This document shows positions 10,601 through 16,344 of a stretch of DNA of 16,599 bases, in pieces (within the stretch, counting starts at the first letter, position 1; each line of letters opens with the position of its first letter). The stretch spans positions 366,792-383,390 of the forward strand of contig NW_019091601.1 of the NCBI RefSeq assembly GCF_001949145.1. The letters are read 5' to 3'. The DNA is from Acanthaster planci. Lineage: Eukaryota > Echinodermata > Asteroidea > Valvatida > Acanthasteridae. Made by a program: the position numbers and the translations under genes. Below the pieces are notes generated by a model. It saw only the letters and a program-made list of their open reading frames with translations, was not told where the DNA came from and did no database searches.

Positions 10601-11385
10601 AAAAGTCAAAGAAAATGTTCCCTAAGCTTGCAAAAATCATAGGCCTAATTCAGAATGTTGAACATTAATTGAATTCAAATGTGAAATCATATTGTGATAA
10701 AGCCAACCTGGTTAGTTAATTTAAAAGAAAGAAGAGCTTGGAGTCAAATGCACTTACAAAGAGTGGTTGCTGCAACGATGCGAATAAGTCCTTTAGGGCT
10801 TTCTAGGCAACTTGGGTAGAAGGGTAAAATCAGCAATGCGGCAAAGGCGACTGCCGACACGGCCGCCCCGCCTGTCCGCCCAATGATCAACGCCACCCAA
10901 ACCTGAATGTAGGCCGCCCGGTCACCCAGCGGCCGGTAGAAAAAGATGAGCTCCCCACCGGACTCCTTGAACGCCGTGATGAGGTCAGCGTAGCACAGGG
11001 CCGCGATGGTACAGACGGCCCCGCAGAGGACGATGACCACGGTAGACGACCAGACAGAAGTGGAGTTGGCGATGAAGACGGACGGGGCCAGAAAGACGTT
11101 CGGTCCGATGGTGGCCCCCACGATCAGGCACAAGCAATGGAGTAGGTTGGCGTGCCGTCGCATGTACACGGCATCTTTGGTCGCTGGACGGAGAGACGCG
11201 CCGGACTCCGCCTCTTTGGTAGGGTAAATTGTGGCATCGCACGGCGGGGGCTCCTCCCTGGTTCCTACACAGTCTGATGCAACTAGGCTATTGATGTCAC
11301 TGGTGCTTGTTCCTATCTCGTTCCTCTCCGATCTCCGTAGACTAGAGGTGCGTCGCAGTGCTTTGAGTTGGATGTTACACGACAT
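4570..11385 (-). CDS. SLC7-type heteromeric amino-acid transporter light chain (complete, 10 exons)
   Basis: Exons on the minus strand are 11385-10758, 9872-9747, 8545-8443, 8116-8072, 7832-7709, 7183-7077, 6609-6513, 6041-5892, 5147-4967 and 4634-4570. They sum to 1626 bp, giving 541 residues plus TGA with consistent phases. Twelve membrane segments are readable, with TM1 near residues 81-106 and TM12 near 484-505. Family anchors seen: LIVGATIG in TM1, ALCYADL, KESGGE, LFYVNCMSVQWTLRLQVVFTA, AYVAEDIKNL, TVIYVLINLAYLTVLTPEEM, APEIWSML, PDIERPYEV, and a C-terminus QKLLLVVHQE that parallels the LAT1 ending. Cys193 in YPSC matches the cysteine that disulfide-links light chains to SLC3 heavy chains (4F2hc/rBAT), so a plasma-membrane exchanger is likely. 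Oddities: the TM1 GSG motif reads GPN (94-96), the TM6 unwound segment is unusual, and REGH reads RLHC. The substrate cannot be assigned. The cytosolic N-tail of about 80 residues is long. The start is the first ATG after an in-frame TAA at 11442-11440. Confidence 0.93.
4635..4966 (-). other. Transporter intron 9
   Basis: A 332-bp GT-AG intron. Open frames across it on both strands (4599-4856 minus, 4723-4956 plus) match nothing I know and overlap splice sites. Confidence 0.8.
4967..5147 (-). CDS. Transporter exon 9 (TM11-TM12)
   Basis: This 181-bp exon lies between TTTTGCTACCAG and GGAG|GTGAGT, phase 0 in and phase 1 out. It encodes VPKGFPISFLIISLILIGYS, TM12 (KPVAVAITTVVALSFIP) and a basic tail EKWPQLLRHG. 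If intron 9 were retained, the frame would continue about 38 residues to a stop near 4857, giving an alternative C-terminus with no family resemblance. Confidence 0.9.
5148..5891 (-). other. Transporter intron 8
   Basis: A 744-bp intron containing the MITE-like inverted-repeat element at 5204-5388. The remainder (about 5500-5815) has a 103-codon open frame on the minus strand with no recognisable domain. Confidence 0.85.
5204..5388. mobile_element. MITE-like element with TIRs and TAA target duplication (PIF/Harbinger type)
   Basis: The left end AGGCCGGTTCATA and the reverse complement of the right end, AGGTCGGTTCATA, agree at 12 of 13 positions. TAA flanks the element on both sides (5201-5203 and 5389-5391). 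The 185-bp interior is partly palindromic (TGTGACG/GTGACGTC-containing arms, AGCGAA/TTCGCT) and carries no transposase. A 3-bp TWA target duplication is typical of PIF/Harbinger elements; assignment to that superfamily is inference. It sits in transporter intron 8, away from the splice sites. Confidence 0.7.
5892..6041 (-). CDS. Transporter exon 8 (TM9-TM10)
   Basis: This exon of 150 bp (50 codons, phase 0 both sides) lies between CCACGTCCAG and GAG|GTAAGT. It covers IPICLIMIHIDSLTMILNQL, then TM10 (ASFAWMGVAMSCIVLLIM) and KKKVPDIERPYE, equivalent to 'R.R.P.LERP.KV' of SLC7 light chains. Confidence 0.94.
6042..6512 (-). other. Transporter intron 7
   Basis: A 471-bp GT-AG intron. The minus-strand frame of exon 8 stays open upstream into it, but the acceptor at the exon edge and the loss of homology mark that part as intronic. 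I see nothing else in it. Confidence 0.8.
6513..6609 (-). CDS. Transporter exon 7 (end of TM8 to TM9)
   Basis: This 97-bp exon lies between GCTTTCTTCCAG and TAC|GTAAGC. It reads LLMVAARLHCAPEIWSMLSI then KRNTPTAAFLTY. The family block is 'REGH.P...SM......TP.....'. The Arg and Pro are kept, while Glu-Gly-His became Leu-His-Cys. A longer open frame on the same strand is in a different phase. Confidence 0.92.
6610..7076 (-). other. Transporter intron 6
   Basis: A 467-bp AT-rich GT-AG intron with no repeat or RNA gene that I can see. Confidence 0.8.
7077..7183 (-). CDS. Transporter exon 6 (start of TM8)
   Basis: This 107-bp exon lies between TGAACAG and GGCAG|GTAAGG, phase 0 in and phase 2 out. 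It reads ALRVLGEKWAWIMPVTVAIS then AFNGLVMGNGR, corresponding to the family's 'RVLG...WI.P..VA.S..G..NG......R' block. Confidence 0.92.
7184..7708 (-). other. Transporter intron 5
   Basis: A 525-bp AT-rich GT-AG intron with a T-run near 7315-7323. I see nothing else. Confidence 0.8.
7709..7832 (-). CDS. Transporter exon 5 (TM7)
   Basis: This 124-bp exon follows a long pyrimidine tract ending CTCTCTCAG and ends ACG|GTAACA in phase 0. It encodes TVPLALLISIPLITVIYVLI and LAYLTVLTPEEML, a strong match to TM7 and the following loop of LAT-type transporters. Confidence 0.94.
8072..8116 (-). CDS. Transporter exon 4 (45-bp microexon)
   Basis: This very short exon reads VVIAYVAEDIKNLD and supplies the last base of Trp286 and the first two of Trp301. 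The acceptor is CTAATACAG, the donor TG|GTAATG. The sequence parallels the 'NYVTEE..NP.KNL' block after TM6 of the family. Confidence 0.9.
8117..8442 (-). other. Transporter intron 3
   Basis: A 326-bp GT-AG intron with no feature that I can support. Confidence 0.8.
8443..8545 (-). CDS. Transporter exon 3 (into TM6)
   Basis: This 103-bp exon follows a very strong acceptor (TCTCTCCCCCTCAG), is entered in phase 1 and left in phase 2 at GGCTG|GTGAGT. It encodes GKTEILQQ through IFSIVNLFSGW, where LAT1 has its GLFAYGGW unwound TM6. The exon begins with GTAAGA, a donor-like sequence directly after the acceptor. Confidence 0.88.
8546..9746 (-). other. Transporter intron 2 (largest, with coding-looking insert)
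   Basis: A 1201-bp intron. Its middle part, about 8788-9246, is GC-richer than the other introns and contains a long minus-strand open frame, listed separately. The 3' part (9250-9746 in plus coordinates) has no feature I can name. Confidence 0.8.
8788..9246 (-). other. Unidentified coding-looking open frame within transporter intron 2
   Basis: The minus strand is open for about 150 codons between a TGA (9249-9247) and a stop near 8788. There is no early ATG, so it is not a free-standing gene start. Readable pieces include RQCGGLGLTAHTSHGPVG, KGRDTFGSVKPIVTGVDNTE, ERGAFDFCIVSGYLPDL and LGSTVYPPDVSLSLLRDHAA. Amino-acid composition and GC content look like a protein rather than random intron, but I do not recognise the family. 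A CTGCAG acceptor-like site lies at its 5' edge and only a weak donor (CAG|GTTCTT) near its 3' edge. It could be an old exon, an alternative exon, or a fragment of a mobile element. Confidence 0.3.
9747..9872 (-). CDS. Transporter exon 2 (TM4-TM5)
   Basis: This 126-bp exon starts after TTTGATGCAG and ends CCAAG|GTAATT, phase 1 in and out. It reads FYVNCMSVQWTLRLQVVFTA, matching the conserved 'VNC.SV....Q..FTA.K' block of SLC7 light chains. Confidence 0.93.
9873..10757 (-). other. Transporter intron 1
   Basis: An 885-bp AT-rich GT-AG intron with a short TTAATTAATTAAT run near 10055. A 61-codon frame at 10483-10668 (plus) looks like chance. I see nothing else. Confidence 0.8.
10758..11385 (-). 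CDS. Transporter exon 1 (N-tail to TM4 start)
   Basis: Encodes residues 1-209 and ends in phase 1 at CTT T|GTAAGT. It holds an Arg/Ser-rich N-tail (RRTSSLRRSER), TM1 with VGATIGPNVF, TM2-TM3, and Cys193 in the TM3-TM4 loop. The open frame continues upstream to a TTG at 11436, but the first ATG is at 11385, in the context GCA ATG TCG. A splice acceptor just upstream (AAAAG before 11436) with a further 5' exon cannot be excluded. Confidence 0.9.
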
Positions 11386-11615
11386 TGCGTTGTATAGGCC
11401 TACAGATGAACTGTTCACCGCTTTCAGGTGTCCCAACTTTTAAACAAACAGATTTACGACTAACATCCTACCTCGAAGTCCAAGGCTTTATCGATATTAA
11501 AAATCCAAAAGTCCGCATTTCTGTTGCAGTTGTTTGACTATGCATGATACTGCAAGGGAGGAAGCTCGGTTCCGTCTTAGTGTCCACTCCCTTCAACTTT
11601 AGCCGGCTGCTTTAA

Positions 11616-11697
11616 CCATAGGTCCTTGCCCTATGCTTTAACCATCACACCATGTTCCATAGGTCCTTGCCCTATGCTTTAACTATCACACCATGTT
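11616..11697. repeat. 41-bp tandem duplication
   Basis: Two adjacent 41-bp copies (11616-11656, 11657-11697) begin CCATAGGTCCTTGCCC and differ at one base (C in the first copy, T in the second). A partial unit, GCTTTAACCAT, also occurs just upstream at 11609-11619. The near identity indicates a recent duplication in the transporter's 5' flank. Confidence 0.9.
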
Positions 11698-11758
11698 CCT
11701 CACTGCATGTACCTCGGAATGTTCCTTGTTTCTCAGAGCAAGTGGTTACTGCACATTG

Positions 11759-11770
11759 CGCGCATGCGCA
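11759..11770. promoter_or_regulatory. NRF-1-type palindromic site
   Basis: CGCGCATGCGCA matches the NRF-1 (Ewg/NRF1 family) consensus YGCGCAYGCGCR exactly. It lies 374 bp upstream of the transporter ATG, where the core promoter or 5' UTR is expected. The site is seen; its use for this gene is inferred. Confidence 0.6.
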
Positions 11771-11797
11771 GGGTAACTTTCTAGTTACCCTGGCGAC
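11771..11797. promoter_or_regulatory. Perfect 8-bp inverted repeat overlapping an X-box-like site
   Basis: GGGTAACT and AGTTACCC pair perfectly around TTCT (11771-11790), directly abutting the NRF-1-type palindrome. The right arm runs into GTTACCCTGGCGAC (11784-11797), which resembles an RFX X-box (GTTRCC..RGNAAC) with imperfect second half. Dense symmetrical motifs fit a TATA-less promoter. Confidence 0.4.
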
Positions 11798-12044
11798 TGC
11801 GGGGGTCGCTCAGCTGTGTAGAACGCGTAACGGGGGACTTTGAAAGGGAGAGCCAACCCCAAATGTGATTACGGTAGACTTGACTTCAGTCCGTTCCATG
11901 AATGCGCAGGCTATCAGAAATATGCACGAAGGGCACTGCAGTGGGGAGTTCCAATTGAGGACAAAACAAGCAGTCCGTGCGGACGGTGTTTCGAAGTCGT
12001 ACACAAGCATTTTCGTTGACCTGCTAAGCATAGAACAAATAATA

Positions 12045-12066
12045 AATTAATTAATTAATTAATTAA
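12045..12066. repeat. AATT microsatellite
   Basis: Five AATT units plus AA, embedded in a slightly longer A/T-only tract. Confidence 0.9.
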
Positions 12067-13098
12067 ATAAATACAAAAAATAAGTGAGCAAATGTCTGTG
12101 TCAGGAAAGTAGCAGATAGCAAAGAGTCACGCCGTATGACGTACTGGCAACAGTGGCCTGTTTTTGCACATCAAGTATGCATCTAAATCTTGTTCAATTT
12201 TCACTTGTTGATGATGTGCACGTCATACTGCGAGAATCATAGCTACAATTCCCAAATGAACTCTCAAGTGAGCATTCACTTTCAACAGCTGATAGAAAAT
12301 GTAATCGCTTCAAATTGTGGTCGATATTCCGCCATTGCTTATCAGTATCTTGCTGATTCGGTGGGAAACTCCAGACGCGGGAGGCATTATCGGTATGAAG
12401 CTCCTGATGTACAAAGACTGAGCAAGGTTCAATTTGGAGATCGTTCCTTTAAAAGTATAAAGTAGTTACAAAAGCAATTATAGCACATTCAAGAGAGTCA
12501 TTGTTTTTAGTCTTAAAAATAACTAATGTTAAAAATTTGCATGTCAAGGTTTGTCAATAGCTATCTTGACTAATTTGATAACTCAACTTAAGACTCGACA
12601 CCCAAACTGAACGTCAAGGCCACACAGCGAACCACGTTGGGATTCTTTATCTAACGTTCTTGTTTCTCATTTAATGTTTTGGGAAAAGGTGCACATGCTC
12701 CAATGTTGAAGTATATATGCTGCCGAAAAGAAAACGCATAGGCTCATGTTTCAACGAGTTTACAATACTGAATCCAACTTCGCCTCAGGAAATAATTCAT
12801 GCGGCAATTTTATCAAAAAACAAACACATCAGATGAGTTACAGCATGCGAAATCTTTTTTTTTCCGCTGATCAACTGTATATTGCAGGTGGAAGTTCTCC
12901 TTCAGTGATCACCTTGTCGGAGTTTTCGTTGTGAGCGACAAATTTGAGTTCTTTTATGGTCATAACTGCGTGTTTTGAAAGGACTTTTTCAGCAATTTTT
13001 TGGTCCCTTAAAATTTGCGAGTCATTTATTCGTCTTCTTGTAAACATTATTTCGGCGGTTTAGTGGAGGGGTTCCGAAGCAGACAGCCAAGGGTAATC

Positions 13099-13212
13099 AT
13101 GAAAGCTTTACTCGTCGGGCTGATAAGCGTAGCTGTCGCCAGTGCCGACCTCGCACCTCTACTCATGTCTGATGATCGTCCTGTACCCAACAGTTGGATG
13201 GTCAAGATCACG
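13099..13212 (+). CDS. Subtilase exon 1 (signal peptide, start of propeptide)
   Basis: This exon of 38 codons starts at GTAATC ATG A and ends ACG|GTCAGT, phase 0. The frame is open 5' of the ATG to a TTG at 13015, but only the ATG gives a signal peptide at the N-terminus. Confidence 0.88.
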
Positions 13213-16200
13213 GTCAGTAACCCTGTGCAGATATAATCCAGTGGCGTATGAGAGTGGACAACAGACCCACACCGCTTGGTTAATGTTTATATTCTTGAAT
13301 GGGGGAACATTATTTAACTTACTCAGTAATAGTTCACTGACGAAAGCCCTGTTTGATTATTGGGTTTTTGTGTGTGTGTGTCTTCAGCACACCAGCCATC
13401 CCTTGGAAAAAAAAAAGATATTGCAAGGTATTTCCGCAATTAGCTTCACATTTAGTCACTACTGGAAATCAAGCCGTAGAAGAAAGCAATAGACATTCCG
13501 ATGTGAAGACTCCTTTTTGTCATGGAAATAAATTCTGGAAGGAATGGGGTTTCACTCCCTCTCCCTTTCCGACTGAGGATGAATCATTTGATTCCTCCTC
13601 ACGTCTTGGTTGCCAGAAACAAAAATGCGTTGCGTGAGGTTAATCTTAAGTTTCCAACGAGTCGAAAACAAACTTTAAATGCTACGTTTTGGCTTAAGGT
13701 TGTAAAGGCATCCCGGGGCAATCTGACATCGGAGATCTGCATCTACATACTGAGCAGGGTGCCCCAGCGTGATATAATGTTCAACCTCTCACACTGTTTA
13801 TTTTGTTATAATTTTGACAGGGTTTTGAAGTAATGGACCGCGTCGCTGATGAGATCGTGAACCGCTTCAGGAGAGTCCGTCTCCCGTCTCCACGAGTGAC
13901 CAAGATCCGTTGCGTCCTGCCGGTTCTCATTCTGCGAATACCTGCTCGTTTAATGAATGATGTAAGATTGAGAGTTTTCAGATTTTAAAAGACGAATCTT
14001 TTGTCAATATGATTCTGAATTTCAGAAATGATTATATACCTTGCTGTTATGAACAGTAATCAGTTCAAGAAATTAAGCGTATGAATTATTTATCTTATTT
14101 TGCCGAGAATACAGAACGGACGCTAACCTTGATATAAAAGACCCACTGAACAAATTCTTCTTATTAAAACGTACTGTTTGATAATTAACAGCAATCTAAC
14201 TGAATGTGATGTCGACCTGGTGGACGATTGTAGATGTACAATGTACCGCTATCATTTTGAAGTTAATCCTCGTAAAAGCGATATGTGCTTAACTTTTAAA
14301 AAGAACATTCGTGCTCCACTTTAAATTTTTCACCGTCTTCAAAATAGACTTTTGGAATACATACACTTCTGATTTGACCATGCATTGAAAGCACTTTGTT
14401 GCTGTCATAGATTTACAGCTTAATTAATTAAATAATTATGTGGAAATCATCTCTGTCCACAATGATTGACAGATTCGCTCTATTGAGGGTATCGAGTACA
14501 TCGAGCAAGACAGCCTTGGCACACTGTATGGGACACAGCCTAACCCAACCTGGGGGCTCGATCGGATCGATAGCCGTATGGGAACTGACGGCTATTTTAC
14601 GTACAACGACAACGGTAATACAAGGGCACTAGTTCTTCCAGCATTAATTATATCGTCAGCTACAAAGCAGCGAAATCCAAGGAGATACATGTTGAACCGT
14701 CGTAAATGTCTTTAAAGTACAGTAAATACATTTTTCACTTCCTTTAATATTGGAATCAAAATTAACACGGAAATAAAGAAATGTTAACATTAACACTGAA
14801 GTTTTAGTGGAACTTACAGTTCTACTTTCTTCTTGGTGTGGACTGGAAAGAGCCTTTGAAGATTGAAAGTTAATTTAAGGACTTTTAAATTGACTCGAGT
14901 ATTCTTTTACTTTTAAACAGAGCTGATTTAGAAAAAAACGACCATGCCCTTGTAACCGCTTATTTGGTCAATAATGTTTTATCAGTTATTTTTGTTTCTA
15001 AAGAGAAAACGAAGGATTTCTGTCAGAATCTTTCTTTAAGGCCTTTGTGACAGGCTATGATGTGAACGTCAAGTCCATATTCTGTACTCAGGCCAAGGTA
15101 GTCAGTTGGTCAATTTCTGTATTTTACATGCCTGACATCTGTGTGCTTTGACAGTTCAAGGAAAAGGGGTTAACATTTACATGGTGGATACTGGCATCCA
15201 GACGAGGCACAAGGAGTTTACCGGCCGTGCCTCCATGTTGTATGGGGTGGAGGACACCATTGGTCACGGCACACACACGGCTGGCACGGCTACCGGCGTG
15301 ACTTTCGGGATAGCCCGACAAGCTGACGTCTATAGCCTCAATGTGTGTAACCAATTCAGCTACTGTCCAAAGAGCACAGTCATCAAAGGTAGGGCTAGAC
15401 TTGCAATCAGATGATAAAACATGCAGACCGTCCGTAGCAAGCTTGTCCCAAGCTATTTTGGCCTCATCGGGCTGGTACTTATCTCTGGTATCCTTGGCAC
15501 GAAATAATAAAGAAGACTCCAATCCTTCCGTAGATAGATTGCGAGTCCAGGTTGTCTAGTAGCGAGCGAAAATAATTACATTTCTGGATAGAAAAAAGGC
15601 AAGCATGGGCGAAGTGACTTGTCTGAGGCCACAGAGTATGGTCATCAGCTGGATTCGAACCCTCTACTCTCTGATAACAGGCAACGAATCTTAACCAGGC
15701 TACATTCCCCTCGAGGAAATGATAATCATTTTTCTTGCCTTGTGCCTCCTTCTCGAGGTTGACTTGTGAGAAAATTGAGTCACACTAAGCTTTATTCCGT
15801 TAAAATGCAAATGTTTTCTCTCGCTAAAAACGAGGACCACTTGTTCAGATCTTCCTCAAGCCACAAGTTTCAAAATTGTTCTCCGTGTTCAAACATGTTG
15901 CTCGATACTGTACTGTTTGGGGCAGTTCAGACGAAGCCAATCGCAAGATGGTGAAATTAATCGCAATGAATGCTCTGGTATTTTGGTGCATGTTGTTAAC
16001 ATCCACTCCATCGTCCAAGTGACACCTTCACTTTTGTTCTCACTGAATAAAGAGATGCATGGTTGGGCAATTTCTTAAAAGGACATAAAAAGCAACTCTA
16101 GAGTAGGGTCGTGCAACTGAGGTTTGAATTGCATAATTTGCGCATCTTATTAGCTTTGAAAACGGTGCGTGAACACAGTGGCTCGACGGGAGGCGGAGTC

Positions 16201-16344
16201 GTGTCGATGTCCCTAGGATGGTCCAGGTCCGAGACTATCAACACAGCGGTGAGAGAGATGGTGACCGCCGGGTTTGTAGTGTCAGTCGCGGCCGGTAATT
16301 CTAACATCGATGCCTGCAAAGTCTCGCCTGCAATGGTGGACGAG
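13099..16344 (+). CDS. Secreted proteinase K-like subtilase, S8 family (5' part, five exons)
   Basis: Exons 13099-13212, 13821-13961, 14473-14614, 15155-15388 and 16154-16344 join in frame into 274 residues; the gene continues past the window. A signal peptide (MKALLVGLISVAVASA, cleavage likely after residue 16) is followed by an I9 inhibitor propeptide (about 29-99, starting NSWMVKI and ending IEGIEYIEQDS), then the mature domain with NPTWGLDRIDSRMG. Catalytic Asp144 is in VDTGI and His170 in GHGTHTAG; Asn259 of the oxyanion hole is in VAAGNSN. The nucleophile Ser (family GTSMATPH) must lie in later exons. The family comprises secreted calcium-stabilised endopeptidases activated by removal of the propeptide. 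Cysteines at 195 and 201 (VCNQFSYC) and 265 may form disulfides. The ATG has A at -3. The gene is divergent from the transporter. The family is certain; substrate and full activity are unknown. Confidence 0.93.
13213..13820 (+). other. Subtilase intron 1
   Basis: A 608-bp intron with a short TG microsatellite (13369-13381). Open frames of 94-116 codons cross it without recognisable domains. Confidence 0.8.
13821..13961 (+). CDS. Subtilase exon 2 (I9 propeptide core)
   Basis: This exon of 141 bp, phase 0 on both sides, lies between AATTTTGACAG and GAT|GTAAGA. It reads GFEVMDRVADEIVNRFRRVR then a beta-strand-like LPVLILRIPARLMND. Sequence identity to I9 is low but the helix-strand pattern and position fit a subtilase propeptide. 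Confidence 0.8.
13962..14472 (+). other. Subtilase intron 2
   Basis: A 511-bp AT-rich GT-AG intron in which I see no further feature. Confidence 0.8.
14473..14614 (+). CDS. Subtilase exon 3 (propeptide end, mature N-terminus)
   Basis: This 142-bp exon lies between GATTGACAG and AACG|GTAATA, phase 0 in, phase 1 out. It reads IRSIEGIEYIEQDS, the typical I9 end, then TQPNPTWGLDRIDSRMG and YFTYNDN, characteristic of the proteinase K subgroup. The propeptide cleavage site should lie in between. Confidence 0.92.
14615..15154 (+). other. Subtilase intron 3
   Basis: A 540-bp AT-rich GT-AG intron in which I see no further feature. Confidence 0.8.
15155..15388 (+). CDS. Subtilase exon 4 (catalytic Asp and His)
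   Basis: This 234-bp exon lies between CTTTGACAG and AAAG|GTAGGG, phase 1 in and out. It contains GVNIYMVDTGIQTRHKEF (catalytic Asp) and GHGTHTAGTATG (catalytic His), both intact. Confidence 0.95.
15389..16153 (+). other. Subtilase intron 4
   Basis: A 765-bp intron that hosts the antisense tRNA-derived SINE near 15594-15711. A minus-strand open frame over 15124-15522 is partly the shadow of exon 4. Confidence 0.85.
15594..15711 (-). repeat. tRNA-derived SINE with L2-like tail
   Basis: Read on the minus strand, the element starts with an A-box-like TAGCCTGGTTAA (15702-15691) and, about 30 bp on, an exact RNA polymerase III B box GGTTCGAATCC (15661-15651). Next comes CTCTGTGGCCTCAGACAAGT and CACTT, which resembles the 'CTGTGTGACCTTGGGCAAGTCACTT' tail of MIR-like SINEs and L2 LINEs. 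It lies antisense in a subtilase intron. The ends are approximate; no convincing target duplication was found. It is not a functional tRNA, since it lacks a cloverleaf acceptor stem closing. Confidence 0.65.
16154..16344 (+). CDS. Subtilase exon 5 (substrate strand and oxyanion Asn)
   Basis: This 191-bp exon lies between TCTTATTAG and GACGAG|GTCAGT. It contains VVSMSLGWSRSETINTAV, then AGFVVSVAAGNSNIDACKVS. These match 'ASLSLGG...' and 'VAVAAGN.N.DA...SPA' of proteinase K-like enzymes. The donor is the same GTCAGT type as in exon 1. Confidence 0.9.

Larger units (their letters stand above)
11386..13098. other. Divergent intergenic region (shared promoter side)
   Basis: The transporter (minus) and protease (plus) ATGs are 1.7 kb apart, head to head. 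The transporter-proximal 600 bp has CpG-containing sequence with an NRF-1-type site, an inverted repeat and an X-box-like site; a 41-bp tandem duplication; and further on an AATT microsatellite. No TATA box in convincing position was found for either gene. The open frame at 12190-12465 (91 codons, TTG start) has no recognised domain. Confidence 0.7.

Noticed and set aside
11386-11436. N-terminal extension of the transporter from 11436
   Set aside because: The codon there is TTG, not ATG, and an in-frame TAA lies two codons upstream. The first ATG is at 11385. An upstream exon cannot be excluded but is not supported.
12190-12465. 91-codon open frame in the divergent intergenic region
   Set aside because: It has a TTG start and no recognisable domain; no evidence for a gene.
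15124-15522. 132-codon minus-strand open frame over subtilase exon 4 and intron 4
   Set aside because: Most of it is the antisense of a well-supported catalytic exon and it starts at TTG.
15651-15702. Possible true tRNA gene on the minus strand
   Set aside because: A and B boxes are present, but I cannot close an acceptor stem or find a proper anticodon arm, and the sequence continues into a SINE tail.
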